NCBI GenBank assembly: GCA_020086605.1
Contig: JACBWW010000016.1
Span: 18,561,096 to 18,625,095 of the forward strand
Length of the DNA: 64,000 bases
Reading direction: 5' to 3'
DNA from: Lanius collurio
Taxonomy: Eukaryota; Chordata; Aves; Passeriformes; Laniidae
Positions 48,166 through 61,855 of the stretch are shown here, piece after piece. The notes under the pieces were generated by a model. That model saw only the letters and a list, made by a program, of their open reading frames with translations, did no database searches and had not been told where the DNA came from. Positions within the stretch are counted from its first letter, which is position 1. Each line of letters opens with the position of its first letter. The translations under genes and the position numbers were made by a program.

Positions 48166-50986
48166 GTGGTGGGACAAATAGCATTTTAAGTGACTCCTCA
48201 GTGGCTCCCATGACATCCCCTTAAACAATCAGAGGCACAATAAACTGGTGATTTAGATGAAGGAGCTTCTTGCTGGAGAAATAGATCTATAGGATTTAAT
48301 GGAAAAATCACTAATTTTTACTCCAGAATCAACACTGATTATGTGACTGGAAACTTGATAGTTCCTAGGCTGGATTCTCAAGCATCTGACATTCACATGC
48401 AAGATATTCATCTTTGTTCTGACAAAGGTCTTCCTTTCTGCATTTCCTTCCTCTCTCCTAGGACTCAGATTTAACTAGCAAGAATCTACGTAACTTGCAT
48501 TTCATATTTATCTTACTCCAAAGCAAGAGTCAGCTTTGTTTGCAGTGGCCAATTGATAAAATATGTTTACCAGGGCATTTGCCAAAGAATAAAGACCCTG
48601 GAGATTTCATGATGGTGGAGAGTGTGTGTGACAGGGGTCTGCCCACATTTTTTCATATCCTTGCCTAGGTGATGGAAGCCTCTGAGTTTTCAAAGAGAAT
48701 AAAAATAGAGTACAACTATGTGTTTGTCTGAGTCTCCTGCATCCATCCTGTGCTCTTCTCAGCACCAAAAGGCAGTCACTCACTTTGGGATTAACCCCCT
48801 GCAGCAAACTTATGTGCCAGCTGTGAGAAGATGCTCAAGTCCAAAACAACATGATGCTGCACTTCTTGCAACAGCTTCTGGAGGGGAGAACAGCCTCAGC
48901 TGTTTGCCCTTTGAGTTTTAACTGATGTATCAACCTACCTATCTGTGGTTTTAGAAGCTTAGCCTAGCATAAATTTGGCTGCTAAATTCCTGTAGAGGCC
49001 ATGAACAAGCACATGGTGAATCTGTATGTGGCTCTGGACCCAGGTGATGCTCCACATCTGTAGAGAAGTCAGAAACCCCATGTCCTTAGCAGGATTTCCT
49101 ACATGACAGGCTGAAACATGAGAAAAGTCCGCGCTCGGGTCTCTTTCCCACTTTTTTTCCCTTGAAGAATTAAAAACATTGAGTTAATAAGGTGAGATGG
49201 GATGGTCACACAGGAGGGAGCTGAGGATATGAAGAGTTCAGTTTGCAGTCCCTACCCTGAACTGAGCATCTGCAGCAGGAATGACAAGACTTTTGTTGCT
49301 GTTCCCTGCAAATGAGCCCTGCTGGTTCCTTTTCACTCAGCAACTAAGGGAATTCTGAGGTTCCAAGATTTTACTTTTTAAGATGTATGTTTTAGCTGTT
49401 TGCTCATATAAAGCACAAACCTGGATGGAAAGAAAAACATTGCAATCTATTATTTATTCTGTTAATTGTTTCAGACAGCCAGCAGAGAACTCATGTAGAG
49501 GGAGAACCAGTCTAAATCACTTTTATGAGCAGAGATAGTCGGTAGGGAATTTCGGTTTTACTGTTCTGCAGTTGGATATTTGGTATCAGGCTTCCTAAAT
49601 GGACCTAATCTCAAGATTATGGTTCTCTGTGGAGCTGTTTGGGTCACTTTGTAATTGCCCAGCTTTCCACACTCAGGTGATGAGAAGGACGTGCACAGGG
49701 ACAGCATTCTTGTACTCATTTAGTTAAAAGAGGGACTTTCCAGAGAAGGAAGAGGTGCTTTTGTGAAGACTGGGGTTAGGAAGAAAGACCAAAGCACACA
49801 CATCCATACATTTTCAGAAGTCCTGATAATTATCCCTGGGAACAGGGATGTGCACTATGAAGTGTGTTTCCTATGGATGTATCACTGTGGTCTGGTTGGT
49901 TTTATTACAACCATTACTTCCCCACTTAAAACCTACACTCCTAAGCCATGGACAAGAGAGATAGATCACAAAGCAAATTTTTGGCTGACTGTGATCAGCT
50001 AGCCTCAGAATTCATTCCTGGGAAAGGATGCCAGCAAGTGAGACTGCAACCAGAAGGAACATCCAGGTACCTGCTTTGCAATCTAGCTTTATTCCTGTGG
50101 TTTAGAAATTTGGCAGAGCCCTGAAGTAGCCTTCAGGAAGACAAACAAAAAACACCAGAGGAAAAATCAAAATATCAAACCTGAAATAACAATGGAAAAA
50201 ACAAAGCAGATTTAGAGTCATGATTTCCAGTGAAACCTACAAACACCACAGAAGTTCAGTTGTACAGGCAGAAATGAAGAAGAGAGAAATTCTTTTGGCC
50301 CCATAAGTCATGTGGAAGCCGCATAAGGAGTTTTATTTTATTTTAACTTTAAGAATCTAGCTTTCTAAATGCTCAGGTTTTCTTTCCTTTTCTTTTTCTT
50401 TTGTTCCAGGATGCCTGTGAACATGAGAAATGGTTAGGGAGGCTGTAAGCCAGGCAGTGATGGTAGATTTGTTTTCACATGGACCAAAATAGACCAAGGA
50501 AAAGAACTAAACAAACTTGCCCTTTTCAGAAGTAGGGAGGCTCCTCCTTGATGTTTAATAGCAGTGTGGGCATCATACAACTGACTTCAGTTTAATGAGT
50601 TGAGGAAAAAAAACCAGGAACTGACATTGGAGGAAGATCTATCAACTTGATCCTGTCATTCACCTGGCTGTACACACAGTTCTTAGGGATAAACACCTCC
50701 AAAAGGGTTTGGGCAAGTTAGCAGAGGAGAAGTTCAGCACAGGGTGTTAAACATGATGTGTCCAAAGGCAGCTTTTGCTTGAGAAGACCATCAGCTGCTG
50801 CTTTCTGAGAGCTGGAAAGGCAGAAAAGAAATTTGATAGTAGTTGGCTTTTTCTGCTTGTTTGAACACTGGCTACTGGCTGCTATAAAGGCAGTGACTGG
50901 TCCAAAGGACCTCCTTTTGTGACTCAATATAGTGGCTCATATCCCTTGTATTTGGCATCTATAAGATTTTCTGCTTGACTTAGAAG

Positions 50987-51011
50987 TTTTTTTTTTTGGT
51001 TTTTTTTTTTT
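50987..51011. repeat. Interrupted poly-T tract
   Basis: T11, GG, T12. No retrotransposon body was recognised on either side. Confidence 0.88.
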
Positions 51012-53660
51012 GAGAAAGACAGCATATATGGATATGTTGCTGCTTGTTTAGCAGGAATAAGGGAAAAAAAATACTCAGTTAATTTCATTCTAGTTTTTTC
51101 TAAGTGAAACTTTTCTGTTGCTAACTCTGAATACTTTCAAATTAACTTTGTTGGACTTGAATATTAGAAAAATTTATATGGAAGAAAATTGATGTCTGAG
51201 ATGTATTTAATACATTGCTCATTGTTAGCCTTTTCCACAAAGCTAAAATAGCGGTTAGCACTCTCTTGTCACCTATGTGAACATGCAGTATTTAGGTAGT
51301 ATATGTTATACAATTAAACATACTGATAGGACTTTATCTGTTAATATATATATAAAAGCATGGTGCATGTGTTAAAAATACATGTATTTATGTGGTTAAG
51401 TAAAGCAAAATATTAACTGCATGGTTTAGTCCTGTGTAAAGAGTGTTCTTGCAGCAGATGGAACTTCAGCCTGTACCTGCAAGGCTTTCCCTGTTACACT
51501 GCAGGTGTTACAATACTTCCAGTGAGTGATCTGTATTTTTGGAGTGAAGGTTTCTGGGTCTTGTCCTCAGCAGTGTGTGGATGTTACATTTCCACTGAGC
51601 TGTGGAGGAGAGCTCCATGGAAGGCTGTTTGCTGAGTAGGATACAACCTCTCCAGTGAGTCTGCAAACCAGGAGCTGAGGGGCCGTGCAAGGGGAAGGAT
51701 CCCTCCATATGAGCCCTGTTCCACTCTTCCCTGAACATCCACTGCCAGATGCATCTTGTGCTGGGTGGACTTTTGGTTTGACCTGCTATGGCTGTCTCTG
51801 TGCTCTGCTGCAATCTATGAAAAGCATGATTGCAAGTGAGGTAGTGTTGTTCCTAAACCGTTCTTGGAATGGCAAACCTGTCAGCAATTTTTAGAGCAAA
51901 AATCTTTACATAAACTTTTTGAATTTCATTCTGTTTTGGAAGAAAATGAGTCCCCAGGTCAGTCTGTGAGGTCACTCAATCACTCAGCACTTGGATGAGG
52001 AGAGCCTTCCAGAGCACATTTTGAAAAGCACTAGCAGAAAGCTGGCTACTCCTTTGTGTTTCACACCTCCTTAATTACCCACCTGTGTTCCTTTTATTAT
52101 CAAAGCTTGAATAGGATCGCTCATAAAACAGAGGCCAAGAGGAAATTGCTGGTTTGCTCGGATTGCATCAGCAGCATAAAATGGAATGGTTTAATATCAG
52201 AATACTCTGCCCCTTTCATTTTCATTTTCCTTTGTCCCTTCCGTGCCATTATGGATCCTGCCCACCCAACACCTATAATACCCTGAGCAGCACATACCTG
52301 TTGCTTTTTCACAGTCTACCACGTAGACTTCATACATATTGCCACTTCAGACCCATGAGAGACTAGAAGACTAGTGAGAGAGCTCTTCAGCTCTAAGGAA
52401 CTGCCCACTGTTACTCAAGATGCTCTGTAAGAGAGATAAGAACAAGAGGACAGCTTGGATTAGGAGGTGTGAAGAGTGTCCAGCCTGCCCTGGTCAGGAG
52501 TGTCTTCATTCCTAGCAGTTTATTTCTAGAAGTGAGGAGTTTGTAAGACCTGTAGAGTTTCTAAGCAGTGTGTGTAACCTGGGGGTATGAATGCATGCAG
52601 TCACTCCTTCTTGCAATACCCAGCCTGATGCAGTTGTATCTCAAGTATGTAGCAATGAAATGATGACTCTTTCCCCACTGTGCATGTTCTACTCAGTTCA
52701 GGGGATTTTTTGGGTGCTTGTCTTTCCTCATCTGGAGGATTCACTTTGTGTTACTTTCACTCATCCTATTTTCCATTTTCATTTATCTGGAACTTTACTC
52801 TGACCTTTTGGTATCTTCACTAAGGGCAGACCCCTGACATTATGGAGAACTTGTTTCATGATCTGTGTTAGTTCAAAACAGATTGTGCCATGAACATCAC
52901 TTTCAATGGCATCCTATGAATTTGTGATTCAAGAGTGGCACGCTAATGTTGATTTTCCAATGGGTAAGGTGGAAATATCCATGCAGTCCTTCTGTGAATG
53001 ATTTGCCAAAGACTTTTGTTCAAGAAATAAGCAAGAACTTTTTTTTTTTATTTTTTCTGCATCTGTGCTGAATTTGGTTGGACCTAAACTTTATTGGGAA
53101 ATACTATCATATATTTCTCATCATATTTAGAAACACAACAATGACAGGCTCACAAGTTTGATTTCCTTTCAAAACCAATCTAAAAGTAAAAGCTTGTAAC
53201 ATGTTTTTGGCTCTTCCTTTACCCAGCTTCCCTTCTGAAAGTGGTGCTTCAGTAATTCCATGTTAGTTTGGAAGCACAGTCAGTGATGCCTCAGTTTTCA
53301 CCAAAGTGGTGTTCTAGTTCTGTACATTGACTGCACGCTTAACCCACCTCCCCCAGACCTTTTTATCATCCTGTTTCTCTTCTTCATACCAGAATGTTTT
53401 ATCCAGGAGCTGCAGGTCCTACATTCACATTTATTCCAAATAGCAGAGCATAAATAGTTTCTGTGTATGATAGAAGATATAAAAGATATAAAAATATCTT
53501 TTTGAACATGTCTTAATCCCTTCCTCTGCAAACCGTAGTGCAGCAGAAACAGCAACAGGATCACACCATCTGTGTCTATGACAGGACAGAAACAGTCACC
53601 TTTAGGATATAATAGTTGGTCATGAATCTGGCTCCAAATGTTAAATGGAAACTTTTCCTT

Positions 53661-53689
53661 AAAAAAAAAAAAAAAAAGAAAGAAAAAAA
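53661..53689. repeat. Poly-A tract with GAAA interruptions
   Basis: A17 followed by GAAAGAAAAAAAG. This looks like a plus-strand poly-A tail or simple repeat. No retrogene body was identified upstream. Confidence 0.9.
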
Positions 53690-54403
53690 GGCAAACCATG
53701 CTTTTTCTGGCACAGAAAATGATGAGTTTGAAATTAGTCTGTAGCAGAGACATAAGGTTGTTGCCTATTTTGTTTTTTGCTCCTGTTTTTCTTGCTGTAT
53801 CCAGTAATAGGTCAGAGAGGGAACACAGAAGTTCAGGCTATGCCTTCACTGGAAGAAAACACTGTGTTCTTCCTTGAGGTTCACTGTCATGTGGCACCTG
53901 GCCTGAGGTGAAAACCTAGTGGAGACAAGTTTGTTATGTGAACAAGTGTGAGCAGGCAACAACAAAGTTTATGGGGAGAAGCCAACATTTACCTCTCACC
54001 ACATAATTTTACAACTGCTGCTCCATCTTCTCTGGTTTTGTCATTTTTTTTCCCATGCCATCAAACTCAAAAAGACATGAGCCTCTTCCATCAGTGAAAA
54101 AAGCCTCTCTGGCTGGGAGAAAACACTTGTGCAACATAAATCTATGTAATTCTTCCCTTTGATATTGCTTTTACTTTTGATAAAGCCAATGCTTTTCCTT
54201 CTCAGCTGACATCCTTACAAAATTACCTGAGGTACAACTGAAGCACCAAAAATGGTGTTTTTCAGCACAATTACATAAATGCCAAATTGCTTTTGTCTAA
54301 GTGGCAGCAGATCCTGAAAAGATCAGATTTTGTGATTTTTAATTGTGTGATTGAACAGATTCCTTACATCTGGCTCCTTCACTGAGCATCTTCCAGTCCC
54401 TGC

Positions 54404-54468
54404 TGTGAACAGTTCGACTTGATGATCTTGAAGGTCTTTTCTAACTTAAATGATTCTATGATTTTATG
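54404..54468 (+). mobile_element. CR1 LINE 3'-end fragment
   Basis: GTTCGACTTGATGATCTTGA, AGGTCTTTTCTAACTTAAA, then TGATTCTATGATTTTATG is a close match to the avian CR1 tail (GGACTTGATGATCTTTGAAGG, CTTTTCCAACCTAAATGATTC, ATTCTATG repeats). It is the best-preserved CR1 end in the window and the strongest clue to a bird genome. The terminal octamer repeat at the right marks the exact 3' end. Confidence 0.9.
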
Positions 54469-54469
54469 A

Positions 54470-57400
54470 AAGGCAGAACAAGGGGTCTGGCAAACTGAGA
54501 AGGACAAAGCTCTGGTAAAGGAGGGTGGAGATAAACATTTGACTCTGCAGGTTTTGTCAGGTTTCTGTCATTTTATCCATTCAGGGCAAAGGAAGCAAAT
54601 CACAAAGGGGACATGCAACAACAGGGAAATACTGTTTTCTCTCTCAGACTCTTCCTGTGCTATTCTTCTTGTCCATTTTAACCTCCCATTTTCTTGAAAC
54701 AAAAATGATGGAAACAGATAAGAAGTGACTTCAATTAGGGCTGATTCTTTCTTCACCTTAAAGAGGAATCCAGGAAGCTCTGCATAGCCTTCTTTCTCTC
54801 TTTGAAGTGTTGACTTATCATCTTGCCATTAAAATATAATGGGCTAGCAATGGGTGTGCTGGGATTTAACACCCAGTGGGGAGCCACACCCAATCCTGCA
54901 TCATCACCTGATCCAGTTTGGCTTCTTTTCCCAAGACACTGGCCCCATCTTCACCATTCAAAGCAGAAGAGGGGCAGGACCAGAGAATTATTGTAGAGGA
55001 CTTAGTCCAAGCCAGCTGGTCTCCCTGTAGGTGTCACAGAAGGTGGTTTCAAATACAACCACATAAGCAGGCACCTGCTGAAGAGACTACCTGCAGACCC
55101 CCAGGAGGAGGAGAGAGGGAGGGGGGATTTTATCAGGTGTTTGGGTGCATTTGATCACAGGATGCCTTTATGTTCCCCACACAGTGGGTTGTGGTGATTC
55201 AGCAGTCACTTAGTGGAGTGGAAACAGCTTACGAGTCCTGGCAACAAACAAACAGGGATGAGAGACAGGAGACATCTGCTCCATCATCATCAGCCTTATC
55301 TCTGTCACTTGGCTGCATGCAGAGCTCTTTGGGTCTGGTCTGTCAGCCCTGTACAAAGCAGAGGTTTGGCTGCCATGGAGCTGTGGGTGTGGGAAGGAAT
55401 GGTGGGGAGGGAAGATGGTCTTTATGCTTCCAGCAGTGGCTGTGGTTTCCTTAGGAGACAGACAGCTGTTACTGCCTCTACAAACCCATTTCCCAAAGAC
55501 AGTGTCTCAAATGATCTTGTCTGATTGCTTTTCCATCTGAGCCATGAACAACACCAGAGCAGGGATTCACCTTCAGTCAGTCTTCTACCTTCAGCAGTGG
55601 GAATGAACATGAACTTGTGTTGTCATGCTGTGCACACAGGCACTCTGCATGTCTCTTCTGGCACAGCAAAACAAAGCATGACACAGCACTCACAAAGGGC
55701 ACACCATGAAGTGTTTCCTGTAGAAAAGAAGGCTGCTCCTTCTCTTTACCTGCTATGTGGTGGACAATGTATTTGACAGCCCCAGCTAGGGGAAAGAATC
55801 TCAAATATTACTCAGGAGTTAATCTGCACAGGAACACATCACTGCTCCTGACCTGCTGGTGCCTTGTCACATCATCCAGACACTTGTTCTGGTGACTGCA
55901 AAAGGCTCAGATAGGGCTGGGACTGCAGATGTTCCCTGGAGGTGTGAGAGTAAGAATGAAAAAGATAAAAAGATTTTTGGCTGTTTTCCCCTCTCTCTGC
56001 TTCTCCTGCTTTTGCTTAATTTTGATGGCCTAGCCCTAAATGTTTGGGAACATTTTTTTTCAGCTAAAATGGAATTAATTCATCTGAGCTGTAGATTAAT
56101 AGCTCCAGTCATTGCCATCACCCGTCACTACTTGTTCATAGATGGTGAAAGGAAGGGTAGAGGCAGGTAATTGCAGGCACTTGGCATACCTGGGCTTTTT
56201 CCAGGACTGTTTCTTCTCTCTCCTTTTCTCTCTGTGTCCAGTCAAAACCAAGTCTGTCCTGTTCACTCAACACAGCCTCAATTTTAAGGTTATGAAAACA
56301 GCAGCAGGCAGAAGGTTTCAAGAAGAGCACCATTGCATGCACGCCTGTGTCATGTGTGAAATGATCTGTAATGATTTTGGCTTCTGACAGTGGCTGTCTG
56401 CAGTTGCATAGATCAAAGCCCATAAAGAAACTGTACCTAAATACACAAGACTGACTGGTAAGTAACACCAACACCTCATGAAAATCAAAGTAAAATGTTT
56501 GGATTCTTCATTTTTTTTTGCAAGACTTTTCATTTAAATGTCAAACTTAGAAAAGCAGAACACAAAACATAATGTACAGTTTGGGCTGGATCATGAGACT
56601 TGGTCAAAAAATTTTACTGAACTGAGGGAAGAAATTCTAAGTTTTATTGTCTCTGCTCAGCTCACTGTCTGGAACAGAACATCCCAACCTCCTCTTTACC
56701 TTTTTTTTTACCAAAACTGAGAGGCATTCAAGTCTAAGCACAGCAACTTAGTCACATCAGCAACCAGAACTGAGCTGGAAAATCAGATCCAAACACCATT
56801 TCTGTCAGGTTACCCTTTGTTATTTTTATCTCTTTTAGTGGCTTCAGGTAAATGCTTTTCACTGTCTCAGGGTGATTAACATCCACCTACAACTTGTTTC
56901 TTGGTTTAGTTGGGCTTTCTCTCCAATCAGTTGATCAAAGGTTTCTAAATGGAAGACTGGCTACAAGTGACCATGACATTTTGTAACAAGTTTCTACCAT
57001 GTAACCATTTATGCCAAGGACTTTAAAGCTTTCAGGAACTATTAATTTTTACACAAATAATGGTGTATTTCCTAATAACCTCAGCTAACATGACATGATG
57101 AATATCAGGGAACTGAAATCATCAAGGAAGTAAATCTGTTATGGACTCAAACCAATTATTTTTCTAGTTGAGTTTTGGTCCAGCTACAAAGAAAGTTTTG
57201 CTCTGTTGGTTGGGTTTTTTTTGAGTCCCACATAGTCTTCAAAGTAAGAGTGTAGTTTCAGTTCTGGGTTTGAGAAGAAATAACAATTCAAATCAGTTTT
57301 CAATTTGGGTTTGGGTTTGATTCAAAGCTGTCAAGTATATTCACGGAGTGATAAAACTGTTCCAACAGTTCTGGCCATGAGGAAGGTAAGGCAAACCCAG

Positions 57401-57600
57401 AGGACATGCAGATCTGGACAAGTACTCTTGCTATTAGCTAGATTTTTCTGTTACCTAAATGTTCTTACAGACCAAAGCACCATTGTTTTAGGCAGGGCAA
57501 GAAACAGGTAGTAAGAAATTACCCTGGCCTAAAAAATCTTCCTGTCTACAGACACAAAGCTAGAGATGAGAAAAAGCCACAAGATAAGACAAAGAAGCGA
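54470..57600. other. Non-genic stretch
   Basis: No gene is seen. GC is slightly higher at 54.9-55.8 kb, with overlapping frames on both strands (up to 103 codons). None is recognised. A T9 run lies near 56.51 kb and another near 56.70 kb. Confidence 0.65.
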
Positions 57601-57607
57601 TACTGTC

Positions 57608-57710
57608 TTTCTCAGATGAGGAACCAAGGCACGGGGAGGTGAAGTGACTTGGCAAAGGCAGTGCAGGAAGGCTGGAGCAGAGCTGGGAGGTGCAGCCGAG
57701 CTGGGAGCCC
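57608..57710 (-). mobile_element. MIR-like SINE relic
   Basis: CTCAGATGAGGAACCAAGGC, ACGGGGAGGTGAAGTGACTT, GGCAAAGGCAGTGCAGGA and GCAGAGCTGGGAGGTG follow, in order, the reverse complement of MIR (ACAGATGAGGAAACTGAGGC, ACAGAGAGGTTAAGTGACTT, GCCCAAGGTCACACAGC, GCAGAGCTGGGATTTG). MIR and related CORE-SINEs predate the amniote split and survive in birds only as rare degraded copies. The right part (57.70-57.78 kb) is GC-rich and may not belong to the element. Open frames of 64-99 codons here are derived from this sequence. Confidence 0.6.
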
Positions 57711-57719
57711 CTCGCCACA

Positions 57720-60700
57720 GCCGCAGCCTGTCCTTCCTGCCCCTCCCTGCATGCCCTGTGTGGCACCCGTTCAGAGCTCCAGGGAGCAGGACACAACAGT
57801 GACCCCAGTGGCTGGGAGAAGAGGGCACAAAGAAGCGCCGTTTATTTTTCTCTCTGCTACTTTATCTCACTTCAATGGGAGTAGTTGAGAATGTCGAGGA
57901 TAAATGAAAACAACTGTTGGGCATCAGTCCAAGTGGTTAACAAAGAACCCCAAACTCTTTTAAGTCCTACAACTAAAAGGTGCTGGCATAAAAAGAATAG
58001 CATTTTTCTTTGTAGAAATCATTTGTTGAACTCTCTTGTTCTGAATAGGATTTCTTGCCTTCTCCCCCTTCTTTTCCCCTAGAATTTAGAAACAAATCAC
58101 ACAAAAATATCATATTCCTCCCTTTTTTTGCCATAGTAGATGTTTCCTGAGAAACCCCATGGTGTTGTCCCTGTGTGACGTCAGTGTAAGGTCCTGCCTT
58201 AGGTGTCATTCATTAGAAACCCAGTATGAGTATCCTCCTCCCCCTTCCAAACTCATACTCTGGAATTGGGTCAAATGCCAGGACAGGTACCTATTTTTCA
58301 TCTGGACAGAAGTTTTCCTGCTTTCTGTGGCTCTGTGGTGTGTCTGAAAACACCTGTCCATCCTCAACAGGGAGGAATACAGCACTGGAGAGGGAAACTT
58401 CAGTATGAAGTTTCTCCTGATAGGATGGTGGAAATTCTTTGGAAAATTAAATAAGAAGCCAAGGAAAAAGGCTGGACTTTTGAAAGGAAATTGCTGATGT
58501 AATAAAGACAACCAGACAACCAGAATATCTTTAGTAACCCAGTAAAGAGGCTGACCTGTGGAAGAGGTTTTGCCTGGAGAGAGACAGACTGTGCTTTCTG
58601 CAGCACTGGGAGCATATCAGTGCCAGAGTAGGAGCATGCAGGGGAAATTTGGCCTTGAGGCTTTGATGCCTGCAGTGGGGAGATTTTTTAAATGAGCAGG
58701 CAGCTGTGAATTCTCTGTCAGTCTGCATGGCAAGGCTGAAGCTGTGTTTGTGCCTTCAAGCCTGTTGCTTGAGAACAACAGACATTCACCTATGCTGTGC
58801 TTAGTACAGGTCGAGGGGGAGCCCAGATGTATTATTAGGGTGGGCCAGACCTCATCACTATAAACTCTGTAATGTAGTTGAACCTTGGGCTGAAATCTGT
58901 CAGCTGCCAACAATGTCTTATTGCACTAAAAGAAAACAAGAAAAAACCCAAACAGAATGTATGTACAGGGGAAAAGCATATTATTTCACTTAGTAAAACC
59001 CACAAATATTAATGTCAAAAAATCTGAAAAGCATAAACCTGGGCCCATTGTTTGGAGGTGATGCATTATGGCTTGTGAATACCTTTGCCATCTCTTCCCT
59101 CCCTCCCTCTAAAGCTCCCCCTGTCTAGTTACAGCATGGTGAAAGAAACAGCTGATTTGACATTTCCAATTCATCCTTTGTTCTGAATTTCTGCTGTGGG
59201 AACAGAATAAAGGAAATTGAGATCTCTGGAAAGATGGGAAGAAGAGACAATTTACACCACCTTACCCATACACAACCTTAAAACAAGGCCTGCAATACCT
59301 GGCTCTTCCCAACCCTCAGCCACCAGCAGAGACCTCAGTCCCAGGGACAAGCTGCCTTTGTTCATGTGCTCAGCTGATGTGACAATTTATGGAATTGGCT
59401 GATCTGGTCTTTGTTCAGGTCCATCCCATCCAGGCCTTCCAGTTTCTTTCTTTTGTTAGCTGTTTAAAAGTGAAAAGCTGTTTAAAAGCCAAATGCCCAA
59501 AATGTTACTTCAGCCACTTTCTGTGACAGTTTTTACAGTTCTTGTTAATTATATACATTGGCCTTTTCAACCCCAAACTCTTGTCCTTTTCTTAATGCAC
59601 AGGAAAGTCTCACTCTGCAGATTGAAATAAGTTATCATCTGGACACATCTGCCTCTGCTACCAGCAAAGCCCTTACTGAGAAGGTGAAAAAATCCTCCAA
59701 AATCACAGTCTTGTTCCCTCCTGTGTGCCAGGCACTACTTGCATTAGAAGGATGAAGTGGTGAAAGAGAAAAGAAACTCCAAAATCTTCATAAGTGCAGA
59801 GGTTCAGTGTGGGAATTCTTGGCCCAGGAAAGTGGTCCACATCCAGTACTCCCTCCAAGGCCCTGGGGAATCAGCAGATGCCTCCTGTAAAGCAGGTATC
59901 AGTTGTCTTCTCTGCAGTCCTGGAGCTGCCTGTCGTGGCTGTGCTGAGGCAGAGATCTGGTAAGGTGCAAGTGTGAGAAGGGGCTGAGGAAAGTGCAGCC
60001 AGAAGCTCATCCAACTGTTCTAAAAAAAGCAGGATGTTCTGTCAGCTGAAAAAATTGAATCACAGGCCACGTGAATTTCTCAGGGTTGGGAGAAATGTGG
60101 GATTTAATACATCTTTCTATCCTTTACCCATCCATAAGGCAGTAGTGACACCAGCCAAACTAACTCCTCACCAGCAAGTTGGGAAAATAAACCTATTTTC
60201 ATCATCATTTATGAAATGCTTGGATCCCTTTGTGATAAATGACATAGAATAGGCCACAAGGAAATGAATAATTCCAGCTTCAGAAGAGAGTTTGTGTAGT
60301 GTGCTGAAAAGAGATGACCTTGGAACCACATGTTGATCATGGATGTTAAAGTAAAATATTCAGCAACTCTGTATTAAACTAGCACTTCTCACAGGCTGTT
60401 ACATGAGGCAAAGATGTTATCAAACCCAAAACCAACCAAAACCCAAATGAATAAGGATATCTTTCAGATACTGGCAATTCAATAGCTACTAGAATATCTT
60501 TCTTCAGATTTTCTGGACTGGTATATATCTAAGCAGGAAATATCTAATGGTGTCAGAAAACGTAAGAGGGTGAACAAAATACCCCATGTGAGGATTTACA
60601 TGATAATATTGTCAGTGTAGTAAAGCCTTGTAGTAGCATTATCTCTTGTTGTCTTCTTTGTTCAAAGCCAGAATATATCATATGGTTCTGAATGGTTCTT

Positions 60701-61090
60701 TCCACTCTGCCATTCAGGAGGAAGGGAAAGGAAAAGCAGCAAAATCAGCTGGCCTGATTTCCCCTGCTGATTTCACTTTCTGATTTCTCAGACGACAGTA
60801 ATTCCACCACAGTGAGCCAGATCAGAATTAGTCTCTAAATATTTATTTAGAACTCCTTGAGGATGACAGAAAGGAAAAACTGGGGATGTGCTGAAACATT
60901 GCCCCAGGCACATTCAGCAGTTATTAAAAAGAATTCACTTCCATGCAAATTGTATTTCATCAGCTAATTAAGAAAGTATTTATCCTCTGCTTTAATTAAT
61001 ATCTTGTATCTTCCTTCCGAAATACTTAATCACGGAATGAAATCATCACAAAAATATTGCCCTGAAGTTAGTATCAGCATTTTGTATCTC
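57720..61090. other. Non-genic stretch
   Basis: No gene is recognised. A 13-bp direct repeat AGCTGTTTAAAAG occurs at 59458-59470 and 59476-59488. Multiple overlapping short frames on both strands (58.2-58.9 kb) are without domains. No CR1 tail was recognised. Confidence 0.65.
59458..59488. repeat. 13-bp direct repeat with 18-bp period
   Basis: AGCTGTTTAAAAG is repeated after a 5-bp TGAAA spacer. A small slippage product with no evident function. Confidence 0.85.
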
Positions 61091-61100
61091 AGCAAATCTG

Positions 61101-61146
61101 ACATATATGTGTGTATGCACATATATATATGCATGTGTGTATATTT
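61101..61146. repeat. TG/TA/CA microsatellite
   Basis: ACATATATGTGTGTATGCAC then ATATATATATGCATGTGTGT: alternating purine-pyrimidine sequence of about 45 bp. It is imperfect, so probably an old microsatellite. Such tracts can adopt Z-DNA or cruciform forms. Confidence 0.9.
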
Positions 61147-61441
61147 TAATAGCAGTAATTATAAACTACTCTGCCAACTTACAGAGCTGTTTTACATTTC
61201 TGGCTTGCTGCCAGGCTTTTTTTTTTTCTCCCAGTGCCTGATGAATAGCAACTGTTGTGTGCTCTAGATCTGTGCTCCATTTAAGCAATATCCCCAAAGA
61301 AATTGGCCTCCTTAGCTGTTAAGCACAACTTTGTTAGGCAGTGCCTGGGGCAATTGACAAAACCTATTTGTTAACTAAAAACTGTAATCAGTGGTTTGTG
61401 TATCAGCAGCATAATACTCTCAGTAAGGCTACAATATAATG

Positions 61442-61488
61442 GATGGAAAATCGGTTATTTCCTGAGCATCAACAACCAATTTTCCACC
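61442..61488. repeat. Imperfect 47-nt hairpin
   Basis: TGGAAAATCGGTT (61444-61456) pairs with AACCAATTTTCCA (61474-61486) at 12 of 13 positions around a 17-nt loop. The sole exception is the C opposite A. One further G-C pair lies outside a mismatch. It is shorter than a typical pre-miRNA. Confidence 0.8.
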
Positions 61489-61855
61489 AGTTAGGCTGGA
61501 GATGGATATCCCAGAGGTATGTAGGAGTCAGAATTAACTGGTGCCAGCTTAAGCATGGGAAAGGTACTAGCAAAGCATATGGGAGTGGGCTTTCTAAACA
61601 AACTGGGTAAACCATGCTGGAATATATTTATTGCCACCTGTAATTCAAGTTGAAGTTACAAATCTTGCTGGACTATTGATGTTCCATTGAAATGCAATGC
61701 ATTTTCTGGGGAAAGGTGTAGTCCCTGTCATTTGTAATATTTCAATCCAGACTGTTTACAAAGGTGTTAAACAGAAGTTATGGGCTTGTGGGAGGTGCTG
61801 CAGAAACTTTACCACAAAAGAGAAAAGCATGAGGATAATAATCCTATCCAGGCTT

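Larger units (their letters stand above)
45560..54400. other. Non-genic stretch
   Basis: No gene is recognised. One minus-strand CR1 end (46.5 kb), a possible MIR relic (48.1 kb) and homopolymer tracts at 50.99, 53.04 and 53.66 kb are listed or noted. The T11 run at 53039-53049 is an ordinary homopolymer. Two 9-bp GATATAAAA units lie in tandem near 53476. The longest frame (151 codons, 53298-53753, minus) is driven partly by Phe/Lys from the A-rich tract and is not a gene candidate. Confidence 0.65.

Noticed and set aside
51837..51845. TGAGGTAGT, the let-7 seed
   Set aside because: The following bases diverge from let-7 and no complementary arm forms a precursor hairpin nearby.
53298..53753. 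151-codon minus-strand frame
   Set aside because: Its N-terminal part is poly-Phe/Lys-like translation of a homopolymer tract, and the rest is unrecognised.
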